The translations under genes and the position numbers were made by a program. Positions 1 through 14,884 of a stretch of DNA of 64,000 nt are shown here, in pieces (position 1 is the first letter of the stretch; each line of letters begins with the position of its first letter). Source of the DNA: Lepidurus packardi (Eukaryota > Arthropoda > Branchiopoda > Notostraca > Triopsidae); the NCBI GenBank assembly GCA_023053545.1, contig JAKZAN010000005.1:6138001-6202000 (forward strand), written 5' to 3'. The notes beneath the pieces were generated by a model that did no database searches, had not been told where the DNA came from, and worked only from the letters and a program-made list of their open reading frames with translations.

Positions 1-496
1 TTCTTGGAAAGCAGTATTAAAAAAAATGAGCAAACGTTACTTCCGTTTACGAGAATTTAAACTACGTATACATTGAAAAAAAAAACAACCACAGTTCTTT
101 AATTTCTTGGAAGTTACTGTTGAAAAAGGCTCCCAAAAGTGTGCGGAAAAATCACGTAATTTCCCTTCGAATTTCCCCACGATTGTCTTACTTTCTTGTC
201 TGGGAATTGATTGTTAAAAAAAGAAGGGAAGAAGAACTTTGGCGAGAAACCGGTCTGAGGTCAAAGGCCCAAGACGATTCCGCTGTGCCACTTTTCTCTT
301 TAAAACTTGCAACTTTTCCAAGTTTAACAAAACACGCACCGAAAAGTGCGTTGTCCTACCGTCTTCGGACCGCTGCCCAACAAGAACGGGGTCTGAACGC
401 ACGCTAAAGAGTTTCCGTCTGACCTACAAACAAACCTGAAACTTTCCGTTGCATAGTCATCAGTTCGAGAACCTGCTTTTTCGTCCACTCTGTTTC

Positions 497-536
<40 letters not shown>

Positions 537-594
537 TGGTTCGGTTTCTCATTTCTTCCTTTTCTACTTTGGATTTTCTTCACTTTTATGACAG
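1..594. other. Left-edge intron sequence
   Basis: No coding exon is recognisable here. The stretch ends in a pyrimidine-rich tract and the acceptor used by the reductase exon at 595, so it is read as intron of that gene. Earlier exons with the NAD(P)-binding site must lie left of the window. It contains a 33-base A run at 501-533. Short open frames here match no family. Confidence 0.5.
501..533 (+). repeat. Poly(A) run
   Basis: Thirty-three consecutive A residues inside the intron upstream of the reductase exon. It could be a slippage tract or the tail of an old retroposed insertion. No element body is recognisable next to it. Confidence 0.8.
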
Positions 595-1402
595 GTTCCG
601 GAAGCCGTGAATTTTGCGACGTCGTTGATCAATTGCAATGTAACATCCGTAACACGGATGACGTTGCTCGTCTTGCCACAAATGACTGAACGTCGCAAGG
701 GCTTAATTCTCAATATCGCCTCTGCCTCGGCAGTACTGCCCACACCGCTCATGACCATGTATTCTTCTACCAAAGCTTTCGTTCTCAAGTTCTCGCAAGA
801 CCTCAACCTGGAATGCCGAAGTCTAGGAATTGCCGTTCAATGCGTTCTACCCGGCTTCGTGGCTACCAATATGAGTCGCATCCGTAAGCCACGCCTTGAT
901 GCGCCGGTACCTCGCGATTTCGTACGCGGACAAATGCAAACCTTGGGTCTGGAAGTCGACTCTCCTGGGTACTGGGTCCACAAGCTTCAGGTAACTTGCA
1001 CTATGCAAATTCCTTTATATAAAAGCCTTTCCTTCATACAAAAATCTAAAAAATCCCAAACCCCTTAAACGCTGCACTAGCGATCTAAATTGTCGCATAT
1101 TTTCCAGCCTTATAATCTAACAACTGCCAATTGTAGCTTTTCTAGCAATTAACTTTCTTCTGAATCTGTCGCTTACTTGAGTAGATCTTAGTTAGTAGAG
1201 CCTGAAAAGTGAATTGGGGGTTTCAAACTTTTTGGTATGGCTTGTATAGCTAAGCTGGTACCAATTCCTGGGCACCATAAGCGAGTCAATGGTGGAAGAA
1301 GTCACCTGGAAGAATCTGTCCACCACGAGGGCAAGAGCCCTCCGGCGAATGGCGTTATCGAAGGAACAAGAACAATCTGATGATCCCAAGAAAATTTCCT
1401 AA
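595..1402 (+). CDS. HSD17B12: Very-long-chain 3-oxoacyl-CoA reductase, 3' part
   Basis: Partial gene of the short-chain dehydrogenase family. The enzyme carries out the second step of very-long-chain fatty acid elongation, an NADPH-dependent 3-ketoacyl-CoA reduction at the ER membrane; relatives also act on steroids. Exon 595-990 follows a tttatgacag acceptor and ends in phase 0. It carries the Y-S-S-T-K catalytic YxxxK motif, a conserved N-I-A-S-A-S before it, and the family signature F-V-A-T-N-M-S-R-I-R-K-P. A 259-base intron leads to the last exon 1250-1402 (51 codons), whose Q-F-L-G-T-I-S-E-S-M-V and T-R-A-R-A-L-R-R segments fit the family C-terminus. It ends KKIS, a dilysine (KKxx) ER-retrieval pattern. 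The N-terminal exons lie off the left edge. Two further alternative last exons follow downstream. Confidence 0.85.
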
Positions 1403-1880
1403 AATTGTGGGAATTCTTTTCATTGTATTGGATCGGATTTGATCAGGGTCCATTATCAAAATTTCCTCTAGATCCCCTTTTAGTGGTCCCTTATTTTTTT
1501 TGCTTACCCTACCTCGTTACCAAGCTCGTTACCTTTGCAAGTTCAAAAGATATATAAATGTGGCCAAGTAATTCCATCCCATTTTTTTGCATGTTTTTTT
1601 TTAAATACTTAGTTTCTTTGTTTTTCACTTAATGACCGTGTAAACGGGATTTAAGTTTTTTGGTTTGTGGGTTGAATTCGCTCAAGTCACATGCAAGGGC
1701 TTATTTTTTCCATCCTTTCATGAAAAAAGGCATTTATGTCAATACCTTAAAATTGGCTGTACAAGTCCCAACTCCCCTAAAATCACTGACAAGTGAGTTA
1801 AATCCTAAACAAATCCCTTAGAAACAAATTTACGTATGTACTACAACAATAAAATTATTTTCATGAAAATCTCTTCTAAA

Positions 1881-1920
1881 CCCCTAATTAAACTTGAAAA
1901 CCCCTAATTAAACTTGAAAA
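1881..1920 (+). repeat. 20-bp perfect tandem repeat, two copies
   Basis: The 20-mer cccctaattaaacttgaaaa occurs twice head to tail. The second copy of the larger duplication (about 3318) has only one unit, so this expansion came after the duplication or was lost from the other copy. Confidence 0.85.
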
Positions 1921-2127
1921 CCTCACTAAACCCTTTAAAAATCTCACGCTTCTTTAGCTAAAGAATATTAATTAAGTAAAAAATATCATACTGCCATGCT
2001 CATAATGATGGTCTTTTTAACGTTATATATTTAAAAGCTCTAAGTAAGTGACTTTCTAGATAGCCAGAATTCAATTGTAAAATGTTAATTAACAAACTCA
2101 CTCTAACACTAGTCTATTCTGACTTTC

Positions 2128-2204
2128 CAACCCGCCTCTTACACGGGTTCTGAACTCCTGGTGCGGGCAAAACGCCCACACCTTTTACGCCACAACGGCC
2201 CGGG
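2128..2204 (-). mobile_element. tRNA-derived SINE-like segment
   Basis: Read on the minus strand this GC-rich block resembles a degenerate tRNA head. It has a box-A-like tggcgtaaaagg, a GTGGGC/GCCCGC stem around a short loop, and a box-B-like gttcagaaccc. It lies inside the roughly 460 bases that separate the two otherwise similar duplication copies, as expected for an insertion. It lacks the invariant GTTCGA, so it is not called a functional tRNA gene. No second copy was seen in the window. Confidence 0.35.
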
Positions 2205-2525
2205 AATAACCCCGCCAGAATGACAGTTAGCCAGGCTGAGGCGCCAGGCTACCGGAGACGCCGGACGGACGTTCTCGGGTGCCCTATTCTAAGCTACGTT
2301 GCTACAAGCAAAGCTTGCTGACCCCAGTTCACGACTCAGTGCCTTGTTAGCACATCTCACGCTTGGAGATAGCTGTAGGCACTGAAACATGTTGTCGGAA
2401 AGCATGTTGCAGATCATGCGAAATATAAGCGATTACTAATTTAGGCCGTGGCAATACGGATGGCGGAGATTTTTTTTTGGTTCCTCTAACGTTGAGTTTT
2501 CGTTGTTGCCTTGGTGCAAATACAG

Positions 2526-2741
2526 GTGACATGGTACACATCGATCTACTACCTGCGGACAGGTTACATGAGATCGGTAATGCGGTGTAAGATTGAGAAT
2601 TTGCGATTGATCAGTTTACGTCGCTTTGAAAAACAAAGACAAGAGATGATGGATATGCAAGTTAACAAGAAAGCGGACTACGAATGGAAGCACGTCGTAA
2701 GCCAAGATGAGAGCCGACAGCAAGAACGCAAAGCGATGTAG
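2526..2741 (+). CDS. Alternative last exon of the reductase gene (copy 1)
   Basis: A 72-codon open exon follows a pyrimidine-rich tract and a caaatacag acceptor, in the same phase (0) that the catalytic exon at 595-990 leaves. Its translation begins V-T-W-Y and has L-R-R at residues 30-32. W3-Y4 and L-R-R fall at the same positions as in the last exon at 1250-1402, so it looks homologous to that exon. It is longer and ends RKAM, again an [R/K]K-x-x ER-retrieval-like tail. It could be a mutually exclusive 3' exon, or the leftover of a partial gene duplication. Splicing is inferred. Confidence 0.55.
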   Translation: MTWYTSIYYLRTGYMRSVMRCKIENLRLISLRRFEKQRQEMMDMQVNKKADYEWKHVVSQDESRQQERKAM

Positions 2742-3446
2742 AACTTCATTTTCTGTGACAAAGGCAGAAAATATAAACAGCAAGCTTTAATATTTTTTGT
2801 ACGATTCTGGTTGACACGAAGGCACTTTTAGAATGACTTGTAAAACGGAATCGGAATTCAGCAAACCTTATGTAACTGATTTGTCCTCAGTATCCTATGT
2901 GTACAATAGCGGACTAATTTTCCTGGTAACCATGCATGTATTATATAAATCAGGACGTGATTAACCAGTTTGACGGTAATTTTAGTAGTTCTTCGTTATA
3001 CTTTTTCATACTTTAAATACTTAGTAGTTTGTTTCTTTGTTTTTTCACTTATGACCGTGAAAACGGGAATTAAGTTGTTTCGTTTGTGATCTGAACTTGC
3101 CCAAAGAGACAGACATGCAGGGACTTATGCTTGTCAACCTGGAGGTTTTTGAAAAAAAAACCCATTTAATTCAGTACCTTAAAATTGACAGTATAAGTCC
3201 CTACTCCCCCAAAATGCACTGACAGGTGAGTTAAACCCTAAACAAATCCCTTAAACCCAAATTTACGTTTTTACTATAACAATAAAATTCTTTTTATCAA
3301 AATCTCTTCTACAACCCCTAAATAAACTTGAAAACCTCTGTTAAGCCCTTTAAAAATCTCACGCATCTTAGCTTAAGAAAATCATACGGCGGAGATTTTT
3401 GTTGGTTCCTCTAACGTTTTGCTTTGTTGCCTTGGTGCAAATATAG
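2742..3446. other. Spacer between duplicated last exons
   Basis: No gene seen. The first part is the 3' flank of the copy at 2526. From about 3005 on it repeats the flank found at about 1600-1985, with small indels, up to the acceptor at 3446. Confidence 0.5.
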
Positions 3447-3662
3447 GTGACATGGTATGCATCGATCTACTACCTCCGGAGAGGTTATTTTAGAACAAAA
3501 ATGCTTCACGGGCTTGAGAATATGCGATTGGGCGGTTTACGCCGCCTGGAGAAACAAAGACAAGAGATGATGGATTTGCAAGTCGACAAGAAAGCGGACT
3601 ACGAATGGAAGCATGTCGTAAGCCAAGATGAGAGCCGACAGCAAGAACGCAAAGCGATGTAA
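3447..3662 (+). CDS. Alternative last exon of the reductase gene (copy 2)
   Basis: This exon has the same length (72 codons), phase and acceptor context (caaatatag) as the exon at 2526-2741. The last 23 codons are identical in protein sequence between the two. The first 40 residues have diverged, for example R-T-G-Y-M-R-S versus R-R-G-Y-F-R-T. W3-Y4 and the L-R-R position are kept, as is the RKAM tail. Retention of the frame, splice acceptor and tail argues that it is, or recently was, under coding constraint. Whether it is used cannot be seen from DNA. Confidence 0.5.
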   Translation: MTWYASIYYLRRGYFRTKMLHGLENMRLGGLRRLEKQRQEMMDLQVDKKADYEWKHVVSQDESRQQERKAM

Positions 3663-4502
3663 AACTTTATTTAGTGTGACAAAGACAGAAAAATATAAAT
3701 AGAAAACTTTAATATTTTCTTTACGTTTCTGGTTGACAAGCAGACACTTTTAGAATGACTTGTAAAATGGAACGGGAATTCAGCAATCCTTATGTAATTG
3801 ATTTGTCTTCAATATATCATGTGTACCTACAGCGTACTTATTTTTCTGGTAACCATGTATGTTTATAGAAATCAGGGCTTGATTGGGTTCACTTTGACGT
3901 TAATTTTAACATTCCTTCGTTATGCCTTTTTATACTTAAAAATAGTGTGTTGTTATTGACTTAATTACGTTCTCAAACAGGATCTTAGCTTAAAATGGTT
4001 GGATTATAGACTAATAAAAACACTCACAGTAACCTTAAAAGGAATAGTATAGTACACCGTAATCTTTAAACCGTTTAATTTGAATAATTCTGGGGAACCA
4101 ATTTGACATTAGAAATCACGTCGTACTGAAACTTGAATACCATTTTGGTATTTGGTTTTTAGTAATATTGAGCATGATTTACATAAGGCTGAAAATTACA
4201 TTAAGTTCCCAGTCCTCGAAATTTTTGCATATGGCTTCCTCCTCTCTGTACAAGAAACATAAAACAAAAGTGATAGTCAAACGTGACTTTTCTCGGATAA
4301 AATTATAATTTCCAGTTTTTTGACAGGAAGAGAAAAAATAATACAAAAAACGTGTTGTTGAGCGTGTTTTCGCGAAGCTGCACTTCGGATTGCAGACGTG
4401 CATAGCGGAACGCACGAGTTTTCGAATGTGGGGTAATAAAGACGGAAACCTGATCAATGCCACCCCCTCCCCCCCCAAAGCAGTAAGAAGCCTCTTTTTC
4501 GA
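3663..4502. other. Intergenic spacer
   Basis: The 3' flank of the duplicated exon (similar to 2742-2950) runs to about 3900, followed by AT-rich sequence with no recognisable gene or repeat. Overlapping open frames near 4180-4530 on the minus strand match nothing I know. Confidence 0.4.
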
Positions 4503-4510
4503 TATAAAAA
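4503..4510 (+). promoter_or_regulatory. Candidate TATA box
   Basis: tataaaaa about 330 bases before the start codon at 4831. This distance would imply a long 5' UTR or a UTR intron. It is a sequence match only. Confidence 0.35.
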
Positions 4511-4830
4511 GCGGCTTTTGGGGTTAACATTGGAGAGTTCTCTCTTGGCTTTCAATCGGGAAAGGAGAAAACTGGTCTCGGTACACAATACAATCTCCCA
4601 AATATATCTCCAAAGATCCACTCATCTTTCTTCGTCTGAAGTGATTTCAGGTCAGTAAAGCAAGAAAAAGCCGTTCATCATAGGCCAATGCCTTGCTTTA
4701 TCCCTGTCCCTTTGTCGAGCGGATGCACCGCAGATATTGCTATAATTGTTGCTATAATAGGGCAACAGAGTCGCTCTTTTCTCCCGTCAACGGCAGCTAA
4801 AATCTATTATAAAAAGAAAGGACACGAAAA

Positions 4831-6011
4831 ATGCCTTTCAAAGATGTGATTTACATACTGTTGCTAATATTGGCTGGAATGAATCAAGTTTGGTCCCGTG
4901 CTCGGTTTCACCCCATGCGGTATTTGGATCGAGACATGCCTGCCGTGCTTATCGAGGTAACTAATTTTTTGGCATTATGGTACTTTCTACAAGAAACATA
5001 GAAACTTTACGTACGTTTTATTTAATATTTATTGCTGAATAGTCACAAGCCTTGCTTTATAGCTTGTAATTACCTAAAAAGATTAAAAATATGCAGAAGA
5101 CATTTCGAAATTATAGTTGTGGTAAAGTACGAGCTGCAAAAGACCCTTCATGCAGGCTATTTATATATATCTTTTCTAAAGGAAAATGAATGCAATCTAA
5201 GCTTATTAAGCCTAACTTTAAAGTTTAGTAGTATGTTTTCAAGTTCTAAACAGCAATGCTTGTATACATTGCTTTTTCTTAGGAAACATTTAATTCAGCT
5301 GGCCAACCGAGCAAATTAAGTGCGGTAATCCTTCATCCATGGCAAGTCAAACATCTCGATCCTCTTTCAAGGGATAATTCCCCTTCAATTCCATTGGTAA
5401 GAGTTGTTAACCTCCATTCAACACTCCAACCAACAATTCCAGCGACTTTCTCCGAGCCATTAAACGGCACAAGTGCGAAAAAGTTCAGAAATCATACTAA
5501 ACGTGGTCGGCATAACCGTGGCAAAACAATCGACTACCAAAGTGACCAAACCATGCCAATTTCCACTACTGAAGCTCTCACTGAAACGGAAGCAACTGTA
5601 TCTTCCGAGTCGTCCACCGTGTCGACTCTTAAGTCAGCTTCAACAACTCAAATTACGCCAAGTCAGCCCACCTGGAAAAAATTCAACCGGCGACGCTGGA
5701 AGACTTTGAAAAACACCAAGTACTTGGATTCCTATAATCCTTTACCGTATGGGGCCAGCAACAGCCAACAAGGCAGCCTACCCTTTGCAAGAAGACCTAC
5801 ACAGCGCGACGAGCCTACAAAAAAACCTCTCATAATAGGTATTCCGGACTCGGAAACGGATTTTAGTTATGCCTCACGTTGGTTTAAGACCCTCAAAGAT
5901 GGCCAAAGCCCAAGTTCGACGGCACCCAGTTCTTCCACGGTCATGCCTACTGCGTCACCGAGTAATACTAACAATTTTTGGGACGTCCTGCGATCCGTGT
6001 TTTCATCTTAA
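4831..6011 (+). CDS. Secreted Ser/Thr-rich protein, unknown family
   Basis: Two exons, 4831-4956 and 5283-6011, join in phase 0 through a GT-AG intron to give about 284 residues. The first exon starts with a hydrophobic signal peptide (I-Y-I-L-L-L-I-L-A-G near the start), so the product is probably exported. The rest has no domain I recognise: a basic stretch with dibasic pairs (T-K-R-G-R-H-N-R-G-K), a Thr/Ser-rich middle, a K-K-F-N-R-R-R-W segment, and a Ser/Pro-rich tail ending N-N-F-W-D-V-L-R-S-V-F-S-S. The dibasic sites would fit a processed prohormone, but that is only a possibility. A structural extracellular protein is equally likely. A poly(A) signal lies about 95 bases after the stop. 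Confidence 0.7.
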
Positions 6012-6103
6012 TTTTTTTTTTTTATAATTTTCCTGTCAGGTGTGCATGTTGTATTTTGGTGCAAGTTCTGTAAAAACCAAACCTCTTTGTACTGTCTTTG
6101 TAT

Positions 6104-6109
6104 AATAAA
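6104..6109 (+). other. Poly(A) signal AATAAA
   Basis: AATAAA 93 bases after the stop of the secreted-protein gene, within the usual 3' UTR range for short invertebrate genes. Confidence 0.55.
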
Positions 6110-6424
6110 AAAAATAATCCCATTACACACCGGCGAAGACCTAGGATTTTTTTAGTTCCCCAAAGCCACAAGGTCAGAGAAGTCCTTCAAAACGTAAAAA
6201 AGTTAAAGGTTTGTACACCTTGAAAAAAACATTGTCACGTTACTATATAAATCGTATGATCTTATCACAAAAGCTGGAATGTTCTCCTTGTTGGCACCCA
6301 ACCGAACGTCAAATAAAACACATTTAGCGTCTCAACTTAGCTGCGCACGTTACTAAATCCTATTTAAGCCTGAATGCACTCACCTTTTTTCTTTTTTCAA
6401 AAAAGAAAGAAAAAGGGAACATTT
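6110..6424. other. Convergent intergenic spacer
   Basis: Spacer between the 3' end of the + strand secreted-protein gene and the 3' end of KANK on the minus strand. It should hold the KANK 3' UTR. No other feature seen. Confidence 0.5.
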
Positions 6425-11111
<4,687 letters not shown>

Positions 11112-14100
11112 ATTCACTTTAAGCTGTTAGCTTTTTTGAAACCTTAACATAAATACATAAAAAAAACTATGAGGAGTGGCACTCGACGGTCTGGCATGAT
11201 TGCATATGTCAACGTGTATAAGTACGAACGCAAAGGAGCTCTTGTCCATACAAGGACTTGAAGAACGTTCTTAAAATATTGGATGGTAAGGTTTAGCGTC
11301 CATGCCAACAAAATGAAACAAAAATGATGTGATAAGATGTAGCTTACAAGAAAGGTTTTTAAAAGCTTAGAGAACCAGCTTTGAGTACATTAAATATTAA
11401 AAGACTTCAGATTTTTTTCTTTAAAAAATCATTACAAAAATTATAAGTCTCTCCATTAAGTTTATGCAGATGAGCACAGCTGGCAGATTGCATTTTTGCT
11501 GCTGACAGCTGGTATAATAATTAAAAGCTCAATGAAGGTCAAGGTATGCTAGACTACGCTTATCTTTTCTTCTAACAAAGTAGTAAACGATTAGTTGTAT
11601 ACAAACAAATGAAAAATACAAATTGCGCAGAAATCAATTTCTGTGTCCAGAAACTACATTTGGAGTCAAGAAACAACAACGTTACGGTTAAAGATCCTCA
11701 ACTGCTGACGAAGTTTTACAATTGACGAAGTTGTTACAACCTCTTTAACTCTAGCGAGCATTAGCTAATGCCAATGAAAGTCCCGTTTAGACAACTTAAA
11801 GCTCGTTAAGTTAGGGTTAGAATGACAAATAAGCATTTACTTTCAGTTCACAAAACGTTTTGCTCATATAAATATAGAAAATAACAATACGGCTAAAAAA
11901 TAGGAATCAATCTTCTAATAAACGTCGTTTATTTTTCTAGTGTAGGTCTTAATCGGTCGCAAATGCACGTAAATTATGCTCTGAATTTCGAAAGTTTTGT
12001 TGGAATCTAGTTTCTGTCATTGTTGGCAGTATGTGGATCCACCAAACTCCAGAAGAAATGGGGTATTCCGACCTAGCTATCTTCTGCGCAAGATTAGCAG
12101 CTGAACGCGAAGAAATATTTCTGCCAGATAACTTGTAAAAAACAAAAACAAATTCATTGGTAAGTTGTTAACATTCGAAAACGTCAATCTTTTGTTGTTC
12201 GAATGGACTTTCTGGAGAGAATGTGTTATAACTATGTGAAGGTGCTACACCTAGTAAGAACTGGAAAGGTTTAAGGTTGGTAAAGCATATTTCTTCTCTT
12301 CGGAAAAGTTCTTCTTTCCGAAAATGAACAACACGGATGGAAACGTCCCTTCTTTGCCGTTGCAAAAATACTTTCCGATAGGAAAGCGACCTTTTGACAG
12401 AACAGTGTTTAAATATGGGAAGGTGTAGCCTATAGGCTTTAAGCTTCATTAAAATGAACTTTCAGTTTGTCTTCTGGACACTCATCAACTATTCCCCGTT
12501 CTGGGACTAGTTGAGCTTCCTTACAAGTCAACGGGCTTTAGCGTCCCGTCTAGCTTAGGTTTTGGGACAGTTTTGTGCTTCGAAGGTGTCCTAAATATGT
12601 CCATAAGTAGGTAAATTAGAACGTTCAATTTCACCCGAAAGCCCGAAACGCCAAATTTTTCGCACTGTTTTGGTTCAAGAGCTTCGACTTTTCTGGGCCA
12701 TCGGACACACAAATGTCTATTTTGGTTAAACTAAGAAGCTTGTGGGGCAATAACTTATCTGAACATGGCGTAAACAAAACCACAAAAATTTCCACCATGT
12801 GCTGGTAAATTACATCCGTCTTATATACCTAACGAAGTGACTTGCGTATTACCTGCTTTTCTTTCTTTCTCACAAGCAGTTCCGTAAGGTGATTCTCAGA
12901 GCAATTCCATTTTTCTAAAACGTTAGAATTTCGTGCACTACAGTAGACACAAAAATTCTTCTCTTGTTTACCAGCACAAAACGTTCAATTTTGTCCTTTC
13001 CGGCTACAACTTGATAATCGAGTCCTTTCTAAAAAAATTACTACATTTGTTGGGAACAGACTACATACTATAGTTGGTCAGGTATGAAATGCAGTTTTGG
13101 TTCACCAGCTCTTTATAGTATAATCCCCTTTAGCTTTTACGAAGAACTAAAATTCTTTGTTTAAGTCTAGGCAACACGCAACAGTACCATAAAAGACCAA
13201 TTGTGAGGTTTTGGCTTACAGCCTATTGTGTGCCTTAACCGTCATAGGAAGAGCACAAACCAGCACAGCCCACCAAAAAAAAAAAAAAAAAAAAAAGCCG
13301 GTTTTGTCCCGCCCTTCGTCGTTTCACTTTTACAACTTTTCTTAGGGTAGATTACGCCACCCAGATAACCCCAAGAACTGAACATCATTCCATCCCTCAC
13401 GGAAACAAGCCAACAAAAGTGACTGAACCCTAAAAGACCTTCCCTATGCTGTCTGAAGTTCTAAGCTAATAAGGTCTCCCCCTATTCAAAAATGAATGAT
13501 GTCCTTTGCTAAACTGAGAGAATTTGATTCCTAACAAGAATCCTAACCCCTCCCGTCTCCAGGAACCTCATTCATCATCTAACGTTTACTAACAGTTAAA
13601 AATAATTTCCTCCTCCCTATTTAAAAAACAAATACATCTCATGTTAGGAATAGCGTACATGTTTCCCTGCGTCCATTTAACGACTCTTCAAGCTTTCTGA
13701 ACAGGTGTAAGCTCCCTGAAACCTAGAATGTTGATATGCTAATCGGATTCAGCTGGAAACTGCTTGCCAAGGTCTCAAGAAACTTAGGTCCAGTAAGTTG
13801 GCGCGTTATCCTTATCTTGGCTGGAAGTACTACTCGCACGACAGGATAGGTGAGATGAAGAGTCGTTTTGCGTATCCGGGGAAATTTCCATGCACGTTAT
13901 GGAGAGAATAGTATAGAGTTCGTGACACGCGTGATCAGAAAAGTCATTACAGCGAAACAAAACGTCCCAAAACCATTAGCCTTTTCCTTCCTGAGATCCC
14001 AGTAACTTTAAGACAGGTCGGGTGGGCGGGCTCAAAATTTTTTTGGCTGTACTATTTGTACCTGAAATTGAAAAAACTATAAGAAAAGGAAATTCTACTG

Positions 14101-14768
14101 CAATTAAATTTAAAATTACTGTTATATAATGACGCCAGAATATGTAGCAAACATATAGCCCACATATGAGCAACAGATCCTTTACTGAAAAACGTATATT
14201 TTAGTCCTTTTTTAATATTAACTTTTTGCAGTATATTAACATTATGAACTGAATAGGAAGTTTGTCAGCCTTCACCACCGAAATTACCTTCAGAAAACCT
14301 AACACTCTTTCTATTTAGACCAACTAATATTAATTTCATGTTCCTTTTATCAAGCTATTTTCTTTATTGTTTTTAAGTATCGTAGAATCTTTAAATGTAG
14401 TACATTTTAATGTAGTATGTAGTATATTTGGAAGCATTTACGTTTTTCGAGATTACATCGAGTCCTTTAAGCTGCTTTTAGGACAACGGGGCGATATTCG
14501 TCGCATTAGAAGGATCTACGAGAAAACTGGGACACAAAGCATTGTAGCTATGTAAATTCCAGGTAAAGGTTTTCGTTATCTTCCTGCCATTTGTGGGTTC
14601 CTTTTCAACTTTGACAAGCATTGGAAACCAGCAAAGTTGTGAATAAAACGGCAAGAACAGTCTTTTAATATTTTTACACATTCCATTCGCCAAGTATATT
14701 TCAAATACCAGTTATGCAAAAAGATATCCCCCGATTGGGACGACGAAGCAAATAACTGGGATATTCGT
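11112..14768. other. Intergenic, KANK 5' flank
   Basis: No coding exon that I can support. It should hold the KANK promoter and any 5' UTR exons. A run of about 22 A residues lies near 13275-13296. Short open frames at 12168-12449, 12521-12712 and 13976-14173 have no family resemblance and were left out. Confidence 0.5.
13275..13296 (+). repeat. Poly(A) run
   Basis: About 22 consecutive A residues in the KANK-ELK spacer. No element is recognisable next to it. Confidence 0.7.
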
Positions 14769-14876
14769 CAGGGCCGTACCCAGAATTTTGTTTTGGAGTG
14801 GGGTAGTATGTGGATATCGTTAAGGAGAAAAAATTTTCGGGGGAGAGAATCCCCTAACCACCCGGGTACGGGCCTG
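14769..14876. mobile_element. hAT-type miniature element (MITE)
   Basis: A 108-bp insertion bounded by perfect 8-bp direct repeats ATATTCGT at 14761-14768 and 14877-14884. The ends are inverted repeats: CAGGGCCGTACCC on the left, and CAGGCCCGTACCC when the right end is reverse-complemented (one mismatch in 13). An 8-bp target duplication with CAG-starting termini is the hallmark of the hAT superfamily. With no transposase it must be non-autonomous. The perfect duplication suggests a fairly recent insertion. Confidence 0.8.
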
Positions 14877-14884
14877 ATATTCGT

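Larger units (their letters stand above)
1403..2525. other. Non-coding spacer with duplicated segment
   Basis: No gene seen. From about 1600 to 1985, and again from about 2453, the sequence is nearly repeated at about 3005-3440, so this is the first copy of a tandem duplication. Copy 1 carries about 460 extra bases (1990-2452) absent from copy 2, including a tRNA-like segment. Confidence 0.6.

Noticed and set aside
120-439. Overlapping open frames on both strands at the left edge
   Set aside because: No recognisable domain, opposing frames overlap, and the stretch lies in what appears to be an intron of the reductase gene.
1192-1389. Minus-strand frame over the reductase last exon
   Set aside because: It is the antisense of the true last exon at 1250-1402, which has family-like sequence and a proper splice acceptor.
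2128-2204. Functional tRNA gene
   Set aside because: Box A and box B are both degenerate and the invariant TTCGA is missing. It is better explained as a SINE head or tRNA relic.
12168-12712. Possible small genes upstream of KANK
   Set aside because: Frames lack start context, splice partners and similarity to any family.
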